DNA from: Chthonomonadales bacterium
GTDB lineage: Bacteria > Armatimonadota > Chthonomonadetes > Chthonomonadales > CAJBBX01
Assembly: GCA_020849275.1 (NCBI GenBank)
Contig: JADLGO010000001.1
Coordinates: 62,001 to 126,000 of the forward strand
Direction of reading: 5' to 3'
DNA: 64,000 nucleotides
The notes below the pieces were generated by a model. The model was not told where the DNA came from and made no database searches. It saw only the letters and a program-made list of their open reading frames with translations. A program made the translations under genes and the position numbers. Position 1 is the stretch's first letter. Each line of letters starts with the position of its first letter. Below, in pieces: positions 1-8,804 of the stretch.

Positions 1-632
1 GTGTGCTGGACGGTGAGCTCCTTGAAGCCCGGCGCGGGCTCGTCGTCCATCACCAGCACGCCGCCGCGCTCCCCCTGGATCAGCACGAATCCGGCCTCCC
101 AGCCCAGCGGGTAGTCGAAGGCGCGAGACCCGCGCGGCGCGTCGGCGCCAAAGCGCTGGCCGCTGTTGCCTGGCACGAGCACCGTCAGGCGGTCGGGCAC
201 GTTGGCGATGGCCCAGGCGACGCCGGCCACCGAGCGGCTGGAGGCGCGGCCCTGCTGGCGGACCACCAGGTCGGCCCCGTCCGGCGCCGCGTCGGTGCTC
301 ACGGCGGCGGCGCCGGACGTCGAGCTCGCCGGCCAGGCGCTGCGCTGCCGCACGCCGCGTCCCAGTGGCCGCGATTCGCGCTCCGGCGCCTCCGAACAGC
401 GCAACTGGGGCAGCCCGGCGCGCCGCAGGCCCGCGAGGGCGGCGGGCGCCGCGGGCAGCACGAGGCGCTCGCCCGTCAGGCGGTTGGTGAGCGAGATGAC
501 CTCACCGTCGCGAAACTCGGCCCGCAGCGCGGGAGTGTGCAGCACGGCCGGCTTCGGGGCGGCGGCGGCCGCCGCGCCGAAGCACACGAGGGCGACGAGG
601 ACGAGCGGGCGGGCCCGCGTGATCGGGCGCAT
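1..632 (-). CDS. Secreted protein, N-terminal part (runs off the left edge)
   Basis: The reading frame starts with ATG at 632-630 and stays open to base 1, so about 210 residues of the N-terminus are present and the C-terminus is missing. A GGAGGTG ribosome binding site lies about 6 bases before the start. Residues 1-25 form a signal peptide: basic start, hydrophobic VLVALVCFGAAAAAA, then KPAVLH. The following stretch (EVISLTNRLTGERLVL) resembles the beta-sandwich that opens many bacterial glycoside-hydrolase-like secreted proteins of the DUF6259 type. That family link is an inference from a short similarity, and no catalytic residue can be judged from the fragment. It is divergent from the pilin gene at 832. 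Confidence 0.72.
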   Translation of the reverse strand, partial: MRPITRARPLVLVALVCFGAAAAAAPKPAVLHTPALRAEFRDGEVISLTNRLTGERLVLPAAPAALAGLRRAGLPQLRCSEAPERESRPLGRGVRQRSAWPASSTSGAAAVSTDAAPDGADLVVRQQGRASSRSVAGVAWAIANVPDRLTVLVPGNSGQRFGADAPRGSRAFDYPLGWEAGFVLIQGERGGVLVMDDEPAPGFKELTVQH

Positions 633-711
633 CGGCGGCACCTCCGGCAGACGGGGTTTGGCCCCTCTTCGCGGCGCGCCGCGTCCACCCCTTTCGCGGC
701 GGCCACGGCCG

Positions 712-720
712 TGATATAAT
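712..720 (+). promoter_or_regulatory. Extended -10 promoter of the first pilin gene
   Basis: TGATATAAT is a perfect extended -10 element (TGn followed by TATAAT at 715-720). It lies 112 bases before the pilin start at 832. No good -35 hexamer is visible 17 bases upstream, which is normal for extended -10 promoters. Confidence 0.6.
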
Positions 721-831
721 GGCCCGACGCTCCCGCGCGCGAATGCCACGGCGGCGCGTGCCGGGCCGCGCGGAGGGCAGACCGCGGGCAGCACTGCGTC
801 GCTGCCCCGGCGCGCAGGAGGACACCGCGTC

Positions 832-1596
832 ATGGCTCCATCCGATCGTCGTGCCGCCTTCACGCTCATCGAGCTGCTCGTGGTGATCGCCATCCTCGCC
901 ATCCTCGCCGCCATCCTCTTCCCCGTCTTCGCCCAGGCCCGCGAGAGGGCCCGTCAGGTCGCCTGCATGTCGAACGCGCGGCAGCTCGCCACCGCCAACT
1001 ACATGTACACGCAGGACTACGACGAGACCATCCTGCCGTCGACCAACTACGCGGTCCCGTCGAGCGACCCCCTGCGGATCTGGCCCGCGATGGTGCAGCC
1101 CTACGTTCGAAACCACGGCGTCTTCCTCTGTCCGAGCGCCTCCGGCGCGCGTTTCGCCGAGAACTGGTCGATGCGCGGCTACGCCCCCATCGGCTACAAC
1201 GCCCTCTCCGGCTACGACCCGGCCGGCATCGAGGCGCCCACGAGCGTGGCGGCGCTCGCGACCCTGGACGAGGCGGCGCGGACCGTGCTGCTCGGCGATA
1301 CGCCCAACGGACCCACGAGCGCCAAGTACCGCGGCTACGTGTTCGATCCGGTCAACGGCCTCCAGAACGCCGTGGATCCGCGCCTCTCGACGCCTCTGAC
1401 GGCCGACCGCGACCTGGTGGCGGAGAGTCCGCTCGCGCCCGCGCAGCTCAAGCCGCTCTACTGCCGCCACTTCGCGGACGGTCAGAACCACGGCACCGCC
1501 AGTCTGGTGCTGGCGGACGGCCACGCCCGGTCCTACTCGGCCGCCGCCATCCTGGCTCAGGGCGGCGGCGCGGCGCTTATCTGGAGGTTCCGCTAA
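832..1596 (+). CDS. DUF1559-type pilin-like protein (prepilin)
   Basis: This 254-residue protein has a type IV prepilin N-terminus: a short basic leader, then [20 protein letters not shown] as the methylated hydrophobic helix (about residues 9-28), followed by [12 protein letters not shown]. The C-terminal part holds the DGHA motif (LADGHARSY) typical of DUF1559 / type II secretion G-like proteins. The residue before the cleavage site is Ala (RRAAF) rather than the usual Gly. A GGAGGA ribosome binding site sits about 9 bases before ATG 832. It is followed after 3 bases by the TIM-barrel gene at 1600, so the two are probably cotranscribed from the promoter at 712. It is the most divergent of four such pilins in the window. 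The ligand or structure it serves is unknown. Confidence 0.88.
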   Translation: MAPSDRRAAFTLIELLVVIAILAILAAILFPVFAQARERARQVACMSNARQLATANYMYTQDYDETILPSTNYAVPSSDPLRIWPAMVQPYVRNHGVFLCPSASGARFAENWSMRGYAPIGYNALSGYDPAGIEAPTSVAALATLDEAARTVLLGDTPNGPTSAKYRGYVFDPVNGLQNAVDPRLSTPLTADRDLVAESPLAPAQLKPLYCRHFADGQNHGTASLVLADGHARSYSAAAILAQGGGAALIWRFR

Positions 1597-1599
1597 CCC

Positions 1600-2778
1600 A
1601 TGTATGGCGCGGTCTGGGCCTACCCCTGGGATCTGCTCGACGAGGGGGTGGACGCGTCCCTCGCCCGGATGGCCGACGCCGGCCTCGCCGCCGTCAGCCT
1701 GGCCGCGGTCTACCATCACGTGCGCGCACTCTGTCCGCACAATCCGCGCCACGCGTTCGTGCACGGGGAGGGCGGCGTGGTCTACTTCCAGCCGGACGAC
1801 TCGCTCTTCCTCGCCGCCTCGCTGCGTCCGGCCGTCTCGGCGCTCGTGCGCGAGGGCGATCCACTGCGAGCCGCCTGCCAGTCCGCCGCACGCCACGGCC
1901 TGCGCGTGCACGCGTGGACGGTTCTGCACCACAACAGCCGCCTTGGCCAGGAGCGCCCGGACTGCGCCATCGAGAACGCCTTCGGCGATCGCTACCCGTT
2001 CGCCCTCTGCCCGGCGAACCCGGCCGTTCGCGCCTACTCGCACGGTCTGGTCGCCTCGATGGCCGCCATCGAGGGGCTCGATACCATCGAGATCGAGGCG
2101 CTTGGCTACATGGGCATCGACCACTCCGGCCATCACGCCAAGCACGGAGTCGCGCTCGATCCCCTCCACACGTTCCTGCTCTCCGTGTGTTTCTGCCCCC
2201 ACTGCGCAGCCCGGATGGTGGCCAACGGTGTTGACGTGGAGCGCGCCCGCGAGGACACGCGGCAGGAGGTCCGCGGGTTCCTCGCTGGCCGCCATCGCGC
2301 CGAGGACGACGACGTGCTCGGGGCGCTGGCCGTGGTGCTCGGGGAAGAGCAGTCCGACGGCCTGCTCGCCGCGCGCGACGAGGCAGTCCTCGCGCTCCTT
2401 GAGGAGCTGTACTGGACTGTGCGCGACCGCCAGCGCCTGTGCGTGATGGTGACCGGCTCGCCTCTGGCCACGGGCGCTCAGGCGGGTCTCACGCTCCCGA
2501 AGGCGCGCGAGTGGACCGACCGGCTGCTCACGCAGGCGTTCGAGCGCGACCCGGAGGCGGTCCGCGAGCGCGTGGCGGGCATCGCCGCGCGCCGGGGTAG
2601 CACGCCCGTGTTCGCCGGTCTCCAGACGCTTCCGCCCTTCGTGGACTCGCCGGACGAGCTGGCGGCGCAGATTCGCGCCGCCGCGGACGCTGGCGCCGAT
2701 GGGCTCCAGTTCTACCACTACGGCCTGATGCCCCTGGAGCGTCTCGTTTGGGTGCGCGACGCCCTCGCCTCGCTCTAG
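1600..2778 (+). CDS. Putative TIM-barrel, glycosyl-hydrolase-like protein
   Basis: A 392-residue protein without a signal peptide or membrane segment. It opens with MYGAVWAYPWDLLDEGVD. A run of strand-helix repeats (LRVHAWTVLHHNS; DTIEIEALGYMG; TPVFAGLQTLPPF; DGLQFYHYGLMP) suggests a (beta/alpha)8 barrel of the family-10-like or DUF4015-like glycosyl hydrolase group. EIEALGYMG ends a strand and could carry an acidic catalytic residue, but I cannot assign the pair. A CFCPHC motif near residue 203 could bind metal. It begins 3 bases after the pilin stop, implying cotranscription. The substrate is unknown and the family assignment is tentative. Confidence 0.72.
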   Translation: MYGAVWAYPWDLLDEGVDASLARMADAGLAAVSLAAVYHHVRALCPHNPRHAFVHGEGGVVYFQPDDSLFLAASLRPAVSALVREGDPLRAACQSAARHGLRVHAWTVLHHNSRLGQERPDCAIENAFGDRYPFALCPANPAVRAYSHGLVASMAAIEGLDTIEIEALGYMGIDHSGHHAKHGVALDPLHTFLLSVCFCPHCAARMVANGVDVERAREDTRQEVRGFLAGRHRAEDDDVLGALAVVLGEEQSDGLLAARDEAVLALLEELYWTVRDRQRLCVMVTGSPLATGAQAGLTLPKAREWTDRLLTQAFERDPEAVRERVAGIAARRGSTPVFAGLQTLPPFVDSPDELAAQIRAAADAGADGLQFYHYGLMPLERLVWVRDALASL

Positions 2779-2802
2779 CCCCACATCGCGCCTCTACGCG
2801 TG

Positions 2803-2811
2803 TGGTATAAT
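2803..2811 (+). promoter_or_regulatory. Extended -10 promoter of the DUF1592-DUF1552 operon
   Basis: TGGTATAAT (TATAAT at 2806-2811) is a perfect extended -10 element 25 bases after the preceding stop codon and 48 bases before the ATG at 2860. Its position rules out translation starts upstream of about 2818. Confidence 0.65.
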
Positions 2812-2859
2812 GTAGCCCATCTAAACGGTCCGAGGGTCGGTCGGAACGCGAGGCAAGCC

Positions 2860-5208
2860 ATGCCAGGACGCGGGCGCCTCCTGCTCACAAGCTCAGCCCT
2901 ACTGCCCGCCGCGCTGCTGTGCGTGGCCGCTGCCAATCCTGCCCCACGCAAGCCCGCCCCGAAGCCGAGCGCGGCCGTCGAGGCCGCCTTCCGCCGCGAC
3001 GTTGCCCCGATCGTGCGCAAGCTCTGCGCGCCCTGCCATTCGGGCAAGACGCCGGCGGCCGGCCTGGACCTTGCCGCCTACCCGAGCGCGGCCGCCGTGC
3101 TGCGCGCGCGCGACGTGTGGGACCGCGTCGCCGCCAACGTCGCCTCCGCCCACATGCCACCCGCCGGCATGCCCCAGCCCTCCGTCGAGCAGCGCAGAGC
3201 CTTCGTCGCCTGGGTCCAGTCCGCACTCTCCAGCGTCGACTGCGATGTTCGCGACCCGGGGCACGTCACTCTCCGGCGCCTCAACCGCGCCGAGTACAAC
3301 AACACGGTGCGCGACCTGCTGGGCGTCTCGATCCGCCCGGCCGACAGCTTCCCGTCCGACGACGTGGGCTACGGTTTCGACAACATCGGCGACGTGCTCT
3401 CCATCTCGCCGCTGCTGCTGGAGAAGCACCTGGCCGCGGCCGGGCAGGCGGCCCGCGCCGCGGTGGTGGCGCCGGAGGACTGCGTGGTCTCCCTTCGGCT
3501 CGAGGCGGAGAAGCTCCCGCAGGCGCCCGGCGCCAGCTCGCCAGGGGAGATCGGGCAGGTCCTCTACACGCAGGGGGAGATCGGTGGCGACGTGGACCTG
3601 CCGGTCGGCGGGCCTTACCGCGTGCGGGTGCGGGCCTACGGCCAGCAGGCCGGCCCGGACCCGGCGCGCATGGCGGTGAAGGTCGACGGCAAGCCGGCGG
3701 GCGCCTTCGACGTGAAGGCGACCGAATCCGGCCCCGCGATTTACGAGGCGCGCGTGCGGCTGGCGCCCGGCCGCCACCGGCTCTCCGCCTCGTTCCTCAA
3801 CGACTTCTACAACCCGTCCGCCGCCCCGAACTCCCGCGACCGCAACCTGGCCATCGACTACCTGGAGGCCGTCGGCCCCGAAGGCGGCGCGCCCGGCGCG
3901 GTGCCGGAGTCCCAGAAGCGCATCCTTCGCGGCGAGCCGCGCGGCGCCGACGTGGCGGCTGCCGCGCGGCGCGTGCTGGCTCCGCTGGCGGCCCGCGCCT
4001 ATCGGCGGCCAGCCACGCGGGAGGAGGTGACCGGCCTGGCGCGGCTCGTGGCGCTCGCGCGCAAGCAGGGCGACAGCTTTGAGCGGGGCATCCAGGTCGC
4101 CATTCAGGCCATGCTCGTCTCGCCCGGCTTCCTGTTTCACGTGGAGGCCGACCCGAGGCCGACATCGGCCACCGCGCGCCCACTGGACGCCTGGGAGCTG
4201 GCCTCCCGTCTCTCCTATTTCCTCTGGAGCAGCATGCCCGACGAGCGCCTGTTCCGCCTTGCAGCCGATGGCACGCTGCGCAAGCCGGCCGTCCTGGCCG
4301 CGGAGGCGCGCCGCATGTTGGGGGACCCCAGGGCGCGCGCCCTCTCGGACAACTTCGCGGCTCAGTGGCTCGAGCTGCGCAACCTGGAGACCGCCGCGCC
4401 CGACCCCGTGCGCTTCCCGGCATTCACCGACGCGCTTCGCCGCGCAATGCGCGAGGAAACCGAGCGCTACTTCATGGGGGTTGTGGCGAACGATCGCAGC
4501 GTGCTCGAGTTCCTGGACTCCCGCTACACCTACCTCAACGAGCCGCTCGCCCGCCACTACGGCATCGCCGGCGTCAAGGGAACGCGGTTCCGCAAGGTGG
4601 CGCTGTCCAGCGGACGCCGCGGCGGCGTCATCACGCAGGCCAGCGTGCTCACGGTTACGTCGAACCCCACGCGCACCTCTCCCGTGAAGCGCGGCAAGTG
4701 GATCCTCGAGGAGATCCTGGGCACGCCGCCGCCGCCCCAGCCGGCCAACGTGGGCCAGCTCCCCGACGATCGCCAGGGCCCGCTCGTGGGCACGCTGCGC
4801 CAGCGCATGGAGCAGCACCGCAAGGATCCGGCCTGCGCGGGATGCCACGCCCGCATGGACCCGCTCGGCTTCGGCCTGGAGAACTTCGACGCCGTGGGCG
4901 CCTGGCGCGCGCGCGACGGCGGGCAGCCGATCGACTCCAGCGGCGTGTTGCCCGATGGGCGCCGGTTCCGCGGCCCTGCCGAGCTCCGCCAGATCCTGAT
5001 GGGCCGCAAGGACCAGTTCGTGAAGACCCTCGTCGAGAAGCTGCTGACCTACGGCCTCGGCCGCGGCCTGGAGTCCTACGACCGCTGCGCGGTGGACGAC
5101 ATCGTCCGGACCGCCCGGCGCGGCGGCTACCGCTTCTCGGCCCTCGTGGCCGGCATCGTGCGGAGCGACCCCTTCACCCGAAAGAGAGGGGACGGAGGAA
5201 CGTCATGA
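2860..5208 (+). CDS. DUF1592-type exported cytochrome-like protein
   Basis: This 782-residue protein has a signal peptide (about residues 1-25) and a c-type haem motif CAPCH at residues 56-60. It then shows the planctomycete-type domain series DUF1587 (LRRLNRAEYNNTVRDLLG), DUF1595, DUF1592, DUF1588 (MDPLGFGLENFDAVGAW) and DUF1585 at the end. A second CxxCH (CAGCH, residues 659-663) lies in the DUF1588 part. The start at 2860 was chosen because the promoter at 2803 overlaps earlier in-frame ATGs. The stop codon overlaps the start of the DUF1552 gene (ATGA), so the two are translationally coupled. In Planctomycetota and Armatimonadota these two families nearly always occur together. Their exact biochemical role is not established. 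Confidence 0.9.
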   Translation: MPGRGRLLLTSSALLPAALLCVAAANPAPRKPAPKPSAAVEAAFRRDVAPIVRKLCAPCHSGKTPAAGLDLAAYPSAAAVLRARDVWDRVAANVASAHMPPAGMPQPSVEQRRAFVAWVQSALSSVDCDVRDPGHVTLRRLNRAEYNNTVRDLLGVSIRPADSFPSDDVGYGFDNIGDVLSISPLLLEKHLAAAGQAARAAVVAPEDCVVSLRLEAEKLPQAPGASSPGEIGQVLYTQGEIGGDVDLPVGGPYRVRVRAYGQQAGPDPARMAVKVDGKPAGAFDVKATESGPAIYEARVRLAPGRHRLSASFLNDFYNPSAAPNSRDRNLAIDYLEAVGPEGGAPGAVPESQKRILRGEPRGADVAAAARRVLAPLAARAYRRPATREEVTGLARLVALARKQGDSFERGIQVAIQAMLVSPGFLFHVEADPRPTSATARPLDAWELASRLSYFLWSSMPDERLFRLAADGTLRKPAVLAAEARRMLGDPRARALSDNFAAQWLELRNLETAAPDPVRFPAFTDALRRAMREETERYFMGVVANDRSVLEFLDSRYTYLNEPLARHYGIAGVKGTRFRKVALSSGRRGGVITQASVLTVTSNPTRTSPVKRGKWILEEILGTPPPPQPANVGQLPDDRQGPLVGTLRQRMEQHRKDPACAGCHARMDPLGFGLENFDAVGAWRARDGGQPIDSSGVLPDGRRFRGPAELRQILMGRKDQFVKTLVEKLLTYGLGRGLESYDRCAVDDIVRTARRGGYRFSALVAGIVRSDPFTRKRGDGGTS

Positions 5209-6551
5209 GCACCACCCGCATCCCACGCCGCACGTTTCTGCGGGGCGTTGGCACCGCGATGGCCCTGCCGTTGCTGGAGGCCATGGCGCCCCTCCCTGCG
5301 CTGGCGGCGCCCTCGCGCGCACGCCGCGCGACCCGGATGGCCTTCCTCTTCGTGCCCAACGGCATCCACATGCCCGCGTGGCGACCGGGCAAGCCCGGGC
5401 GCCTGGACGCGCTGCCGCCGACGCTCAAGCCGCTGGAGAAGGTGAAGGGCAAGGTCACCGTGCTCTCCGGCCTTGCGCAGCACAACGCCTTCGCACTGGG
5501 CGACGGGGCCGGCGACCACGCGCGTTCCGCCGCCGCGTGGCTCACCGGCTGCCATCCGCGCAAGACCTCCGGGGCGGACATCAAGAACGGAATCTCGGTG
5601 GACCAGTTGGCGGCCGCGCGCATCGGCCGGCTCACGCGCTTCCCGTCGCTGGAGATCGGCTGCGAGCGCGGCGCCCAGGCCGGCAATTGCGACTCCGGCT
5701 ATAGCTGCGCCTACTCCTCCAGCATCTCCTGGCGCACGGAGGCCACGCCCGTCGCCAAGGAGGTCGATCCGCGCCTGGTGTTCGAGCGGCTCTTCGGCAA
5801 CGAGGACGCGGCCGAGACCGAGGAGAGCCGCGTCCGGCGCGACCTCTACCGCAGGAGCATCCTCGATCTCGTCTCCGAGGACGCCAAGCGTCTGCGGGCC
5901 CGGCTCGGCCCCCGCGACCGCGCCAAACTCGAGGAGTACTTCGTGGGCGTCCGGGAGATAGAGCACCGGCTGGCGCGGGCGCAGGAGACCGGCCGCGAGG
6001 TGGCGCTGGGCGCTCCCGACCGTCCCAAGGGCATCCCCGCCGACTATGGTGAGCACATCCGCCTGATGGCCGACATGATGGTGCTGGCCTTTCAGGCCGA
6101 CCTCACGCGCGTCGCCACGTTCATGCTCGCCAACGATGGCAGCAACCGCAGCTACCGCGCCGCCGGCGTGCCCGAGGGCCACCACGACATGTCGCACCAC
6201 GGCGGCGACCCGGAGAAGCAGGCCAAGGTCCAGCGCATCAACACCTTCCACCTGACGCACCTTGCCTACATGCTGGAGCGCATGGACTCAGTCCCGGAGG
6301 GCGACGGAACGCTCCTGGACAACGCCATGGTCGTCTACGGCGCGGGCATCAGCGATGGCAACCGCCACAACCACGACGACCTGCCGATCCTTCTCGCCGG
6401 CCGGGGCGGCGGCACCATCCCGGGCGGGCGCCACGTGGTGCTGCCCGACAACACGCCGATGGCGAACCTGTTCCTATCCATGCTGGACCGCGTGGGCGTG
6501 CCGGCGGAGTCGATCGGCGACAGCACGGGTCGCCTTCAGGGGGCCATCTAG
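5205..6551 (+). CDS. DUF1552 family exported protein (Tat signal)
   Basis: A 448-residue protein starting at ATG 5205, which overlaps the preceding TGA by four bases. Residues 7-15 are a twin-arginine motif (PRRTFLRGV) followed by a hydrophobic stretch ending near ALAAPS, so it is probably exported folded by the Tat system. The body carries the DUF1552 signatures RMAFLFVPNGIHMPAW near the start and YGAGISDGNRHNHDDLPILL near residue 385. A GGAGGA ribosome binding site precedes the start. It is the standard partner of the DUF1592 protein upstream. The fold resembles sulfatase-like DUF1501 proteins, but function is unproven. Confidence 0.9.
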   Translation: MSTTRIPRRTFLRGVGTAMALPLLEAMAPLPALAAPSRARRATRMAFLFVPNGIHMPAWRPGKPGRLDALPPTLKPLEKVKGKVTVLSGLAQHNAFALGDGAGDHARSAAAWLTGCHPRKTSGADIKNGISVDQLAAARIGRLTRFPSLEIGCERGAQAGNCDSGYSCAYSSSISWRTEATPVAKEVDPRLVFERLFGNEDAAETEESRVRRDLYRRSILDLVSEDAKRLRARLGPRDRAKLEEYFVGVREIEHRLARAQETGREVALGAPDRPKGIPADYGEHIRLMADMMVLAFQADLTRVATFMLANDGSNRSYRAAGVPEGHHDMSHHGGDPEKQAKVQRINTFHLTHLAYMLERMDSVPEGDGTLLDNAMVVYGAGISDGNRHNHDDLPILLAGRGGGTIPGGRHVVLPDNTPMANLFLSMLDRVGVPAESIGDSTGRLQGAI

Positions 6552-6596
6552 CGCGCCGGGAGGGGTCGACCGAGCGGTGGGCGGCCGGGTCCGGCG

Positions 6597-6626
6597 TTGA
6601 CTCGGCTCGCGGCCCCGGAGTATTAT
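6597..6626 (+). promoter_or_regulatory. Promoter of the pan genes
   Basis: A sigma-70-type promoter: TTGACT at 6597-6602, an 18-base spacer, and TATTAT at 6621-6626. The expected start of transcription is near 6633. The short leader contains complementary segments (6638-6640 with 6656-6658; 6644-6647 with 6652-6655; 6630-6635 with 6659-6664) that can form a hairpin just ahead of the panB ribosome binding site, although its 5' arm lies at or before the predicted start of the RNA. Confidence 0.6.
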
Positions 6627-6673
6627 GAAGAGGCTTTGACACTTGCCCGCCGGCAGTCAGCCTCCTGGAGCCC

Positions 6674-7474
6674 ATGAAAGACCGAGTCACGATCCCGCAG
6701 CTTCGCCAGATGAAGACCCGCGGCCAGAAGATCGTGATGCTCACCTGCTACGACTACCCGTCGGCGCTGCTGCTTGACGAGGCGGGCGTCGACGTGCTCC
6801 TGGTGGGCGACTCCCTGGGCGACAACGTGCTCGGCCACCCCGACACCCTCCCCGTAACCCTCGACGACATGTGCCACCACGCGCGGGCCGTGCGGCGTGG
6901 GACGCGCCGAGCGATGGTGGTGGTTGACATGCCGTTCCTCTCCTATCAGGTGTCGGTGGAGCAGGCGATGCTCAACGCCGGGCGACTCCTGCGCGAGGCC
7001 GGCGTGGACGCGGTGAAGCTGGAAGGCGGCCGCCGCTCGGCGCCGACGATCGCCCGGCTCGTGGAGGCCGGTATCCCGGTGATGGGCCACATCGGCCTCA
7101 CCCCCCAGTCGGTGCGCTCGCTCGGCGGCTACCGGGTACAGGGCCGTACGGACGGAGCCGTGCAGGCGCTGCTGGAGGACGCGAGCGCCCTGGTGGATGC
7201 CGGCGCCTTCGCCATCGTGCTGGAGCTTGTGGCCTCCGGGGCGGCCGAGCGCCTCACGCGCGAGGTGACGGTGCCCACGATCGGCATCGGCTCCGGCCCA
7301 CACTGCGACGGGCAGGTGCAGGTGCTTCACGACCTGGCCGGCCTCTTCCCCGAGCGCGCGTTCAAACATGCGCGCCGTTACGCGGAGATCGGCGCGGCAT
7401 TGCGCGAGGCGGCCGAGCGCTATGCCACCGATGTGCGCGGAGGCGGCTTTCCCGGCGATGAGAACAGCTACTGA
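6674..7474 (+). CDS. panB: 3-methyl-2-oxobutanoate hydroxymethyltransferase
   Basis: PanB (266 residues, the usual length) transfers a hydroxymethyl group from 5,10-methylene-tetrahydrofolate to 2-oxoisovalerate to give ketopantoate, the first committed step of pantothenate synthesis in the cytoplasm. The barrel signatures are clear: MLTCYDYPSA, VLLVGDSLGDNVLGHPDT (metal-binding Asp), VDMPFLSY, VKLEGG and MGHIGLTPQS. The ATG at 6674 follows a GGAG site. It opens a panB-panC-panD cluster with coaBC facing it, so most of the route from ketovalerate to phosphopantetheine is local. panE, the ketopantoate reductase gene, is not in the window. Confidence 0.97.
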   Translation: MKDRVTIPQLRQMKTRGQKIVMLTCYDYPSALLLDEAGVDVLLVGDSLGDNVLGHPDTLPVTLDDMCHHARAVRRGTRRAMVVVDMPFLSYQVSVEQAMLNAGRLLREAGVDAVKLEGGRRSAPTIARLVEAGIPVMGHIGLTPQSVRSLGGYRVQGRTDGAVQALLEDASALVDAGAFAIVLELVASGAAERLTREVTVPTIGIGSGPHCDGQVQVLHDLAGLFPERAFKHARRYAEIGAALREAAERYATDVRGGGFPGDENSY

Positions 7475-7510
7475 CCCTCGGCGCGGCGCGCGCCGGCGAA
7501 GAAGGAACGA

Positions 7511-8389
7511 TTGCGCGTTTTCGTGAGTGTTGCCGAGCTGAGGCCCTTCGTGCGCGCCGCGCATGAGGGCGGCCGCTCGATCGGTCTCGTGCCCACCATG
7601 GGCGCCCTGCACGACGGGCATCTCGCGCTGATGCGGCGCGCGCGCGCCGAGTGCGATGTGGTGCTCGTGTCGGTGTTCGTCAACCCCGCGCAGTTCGGGC
7701 CGGGGGAGGACTTCGAGCGTTACCCGCGCGACCTGCAGCGCGACTCGCGCATGGCGCAGCAGGCCGGGGTCGACGCCCTCTTCACGCCGAGCGTTGGCCA
7801 GATGTATCCGGAGGGCGCGCAGACCGTGGTGGAGGTGCCCGGCCTCGCCTCGCGGTGGGAGGGCGCTCGGCGCCCCGGCCACTTCGGCGGCGTCGCGACC
7901 GTCTGCACGAAGCTCTTTCATGCCGCCCAGCCGCATCGCGCCTACTTCGGGCAGAAGGACTACCAGCAGCTCAAAGTGGTCGAGCGGCTGGTGAGCGATC
8001 TGCTGATGCCCCTGAGTATCGTGCCGGTGCCGACCGTTCGCGATGGCGACGGGCTGGCGATGTCGTCCCGCAACGCCTACCTCAACGGAGCTGAACGGGC
8101 CGCCGCGGCGGTGCTATACCGCTCATTGGAGGCGGTCCGTGTCGCCCATGAGGAGGGAGAGAGCGCGGCGTCTGCGCTCGCTGCCGCGATGGACGCCATG
8201 CTGGCCGCCGAGCCGCTGGCGTCGCGCGAGTACGCCGCCGTCGTGGACCCCGAGACGCTGGAGCCGCTCGTCACCGTGGGCGAGGCGGCGGTGGCGCTCA
8301 TCGCGGCGCGCATTGGGAACACCCGGCTGATCGACAACGCCTTCATCGGGACGCCCCCGCGGTGGGCGGCCAACCGGGCGAAGGGATAG
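7511..8389 (+). CDS. panC: Pantoate-beta-alanine ligase
   Basis: PanC (292 residues) joins pantoate and beta-alanine using ATP, through a pantoyl-adenylate intermediate. Visible signatures: VPTMGALHDGHLAL (the HIGH-like nucleotide-binding motif), SVFVNPAQFGPGEDF, FGQKDYQQL, and DGLAMSSRN (KMSKS-like loop). Translation starts at TTG 7511: a GAAGGA site lies 5 bases upstream and the first residues (MRVFVSVAELR) match the family. It lies 36 bases after panB and 37 before panD in one operon. Confidence 0.96.
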   Translation: MRVFVSVAELRPFVRAAHEGGRSIGLVPTMGALHDGHLALMRRARAECDVVLVSVFVNPAQFGPGEDFERYPRDLQRDSRMAQQAGVDALFTPSVGQMYPEGAQTVVEVPGLASRWEGARRPGHFGGVATVCTKLFHAAQPHRAYFGQKDYQQLKVVERLVSDLLMPLSIVPVPTVRDGDGLAMSSRNAYLNGAERAAAAVLYRSLEAVRVAHEEGESAASALAAAMDAMLAAEPLASREYAAVVDPETLEPLVTVGEAAVALIAARIGNTRLIDNAFIGTPPRWAANRAKG

Positions 8390-8426
8390 GGCGGCCGGGC
8401 TGGCGACGCTCGGCGCGAGGTTCGAG

Positions 8427-8795
8427 ATGCGTCTGCTGACGCTGCTGAAGAGCAAGATCCATGCGGCCACGGTCACCGAGGCGAACGTCGACTACATCGG
8501 CAGCATCGCGATCGACCGCGACCTGATCGACCGCGCCGGCCTGTTGCCGGGCGAGCTCGTCCACGTGTGGGTGATCGACAACGGCCACCGGTTCGAGACC
8601 TACGTGCTGGAGGCCGCGCGCGGGTCGGGAGTCATCAGCGTCAACGGAGCGGCCGCGCGGCGCGTGGAGGTCGGCAACCGGCTCATCATCGCGGCCTTCG
8701 CCCTGACCGACGAGCCGATCGAGCCGCGCATCGTGCTCGTGGACTCGCGCAATGGCTTCGACCGCTACCTGACGGGAGGGGACGGCGGGGGATAG
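8427..8795 (+). CDS. panD: Aspartate 1-decarboxylase precursor
   Basis: PanD (122 residues) makes beta-alanine from aspartate, the second substrate of PanC. It is a pyruvoyl enzyme made as a proenzyme that cleaves itself. The cleavage site is visible as Gly25-Ser26 in NVDYIGSIAID, and Ser26 becomes the pyruvoyl group. LLKSKIHAATVTEA at the N-terminus and VISVNGAAARR in the middle are family signatures. It is the third gene of the pan operon and ends 9 bases from the stop of the convergent coaBC gene, with no terminator hairpin visible between them. Confidence 0.96.
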   Translation: MRLLTLLKSKIHAATVTEANVDYIGSIAIDRDLIDRAGLLPGELVHVWVIDNGHRFETYVLEAARGSGVISVNGAAARRVEVGNRLIIAAFALTDEPIEPRIVLVDSRNGFDRYLTGGDGGG

Positions 8796-8804
8796 GCGCG
8801 GAGC

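Noticed and set aside
502-2784. 760-codon open frame on the minus strand across the pilin and TIM-barrel genes
   Set aside because: Antisense shadow: composition is Arg/Gly/Val-rich without any domain, while the plus-strand genes have clear families and ribosome binding sites.
6630-6664. Hairpin in the panB leader as a riboswitch
   Set aside because: The predicted RNA starts near 6633, inside the 5' arm, so the full stem would not form. Kept only as a remark.
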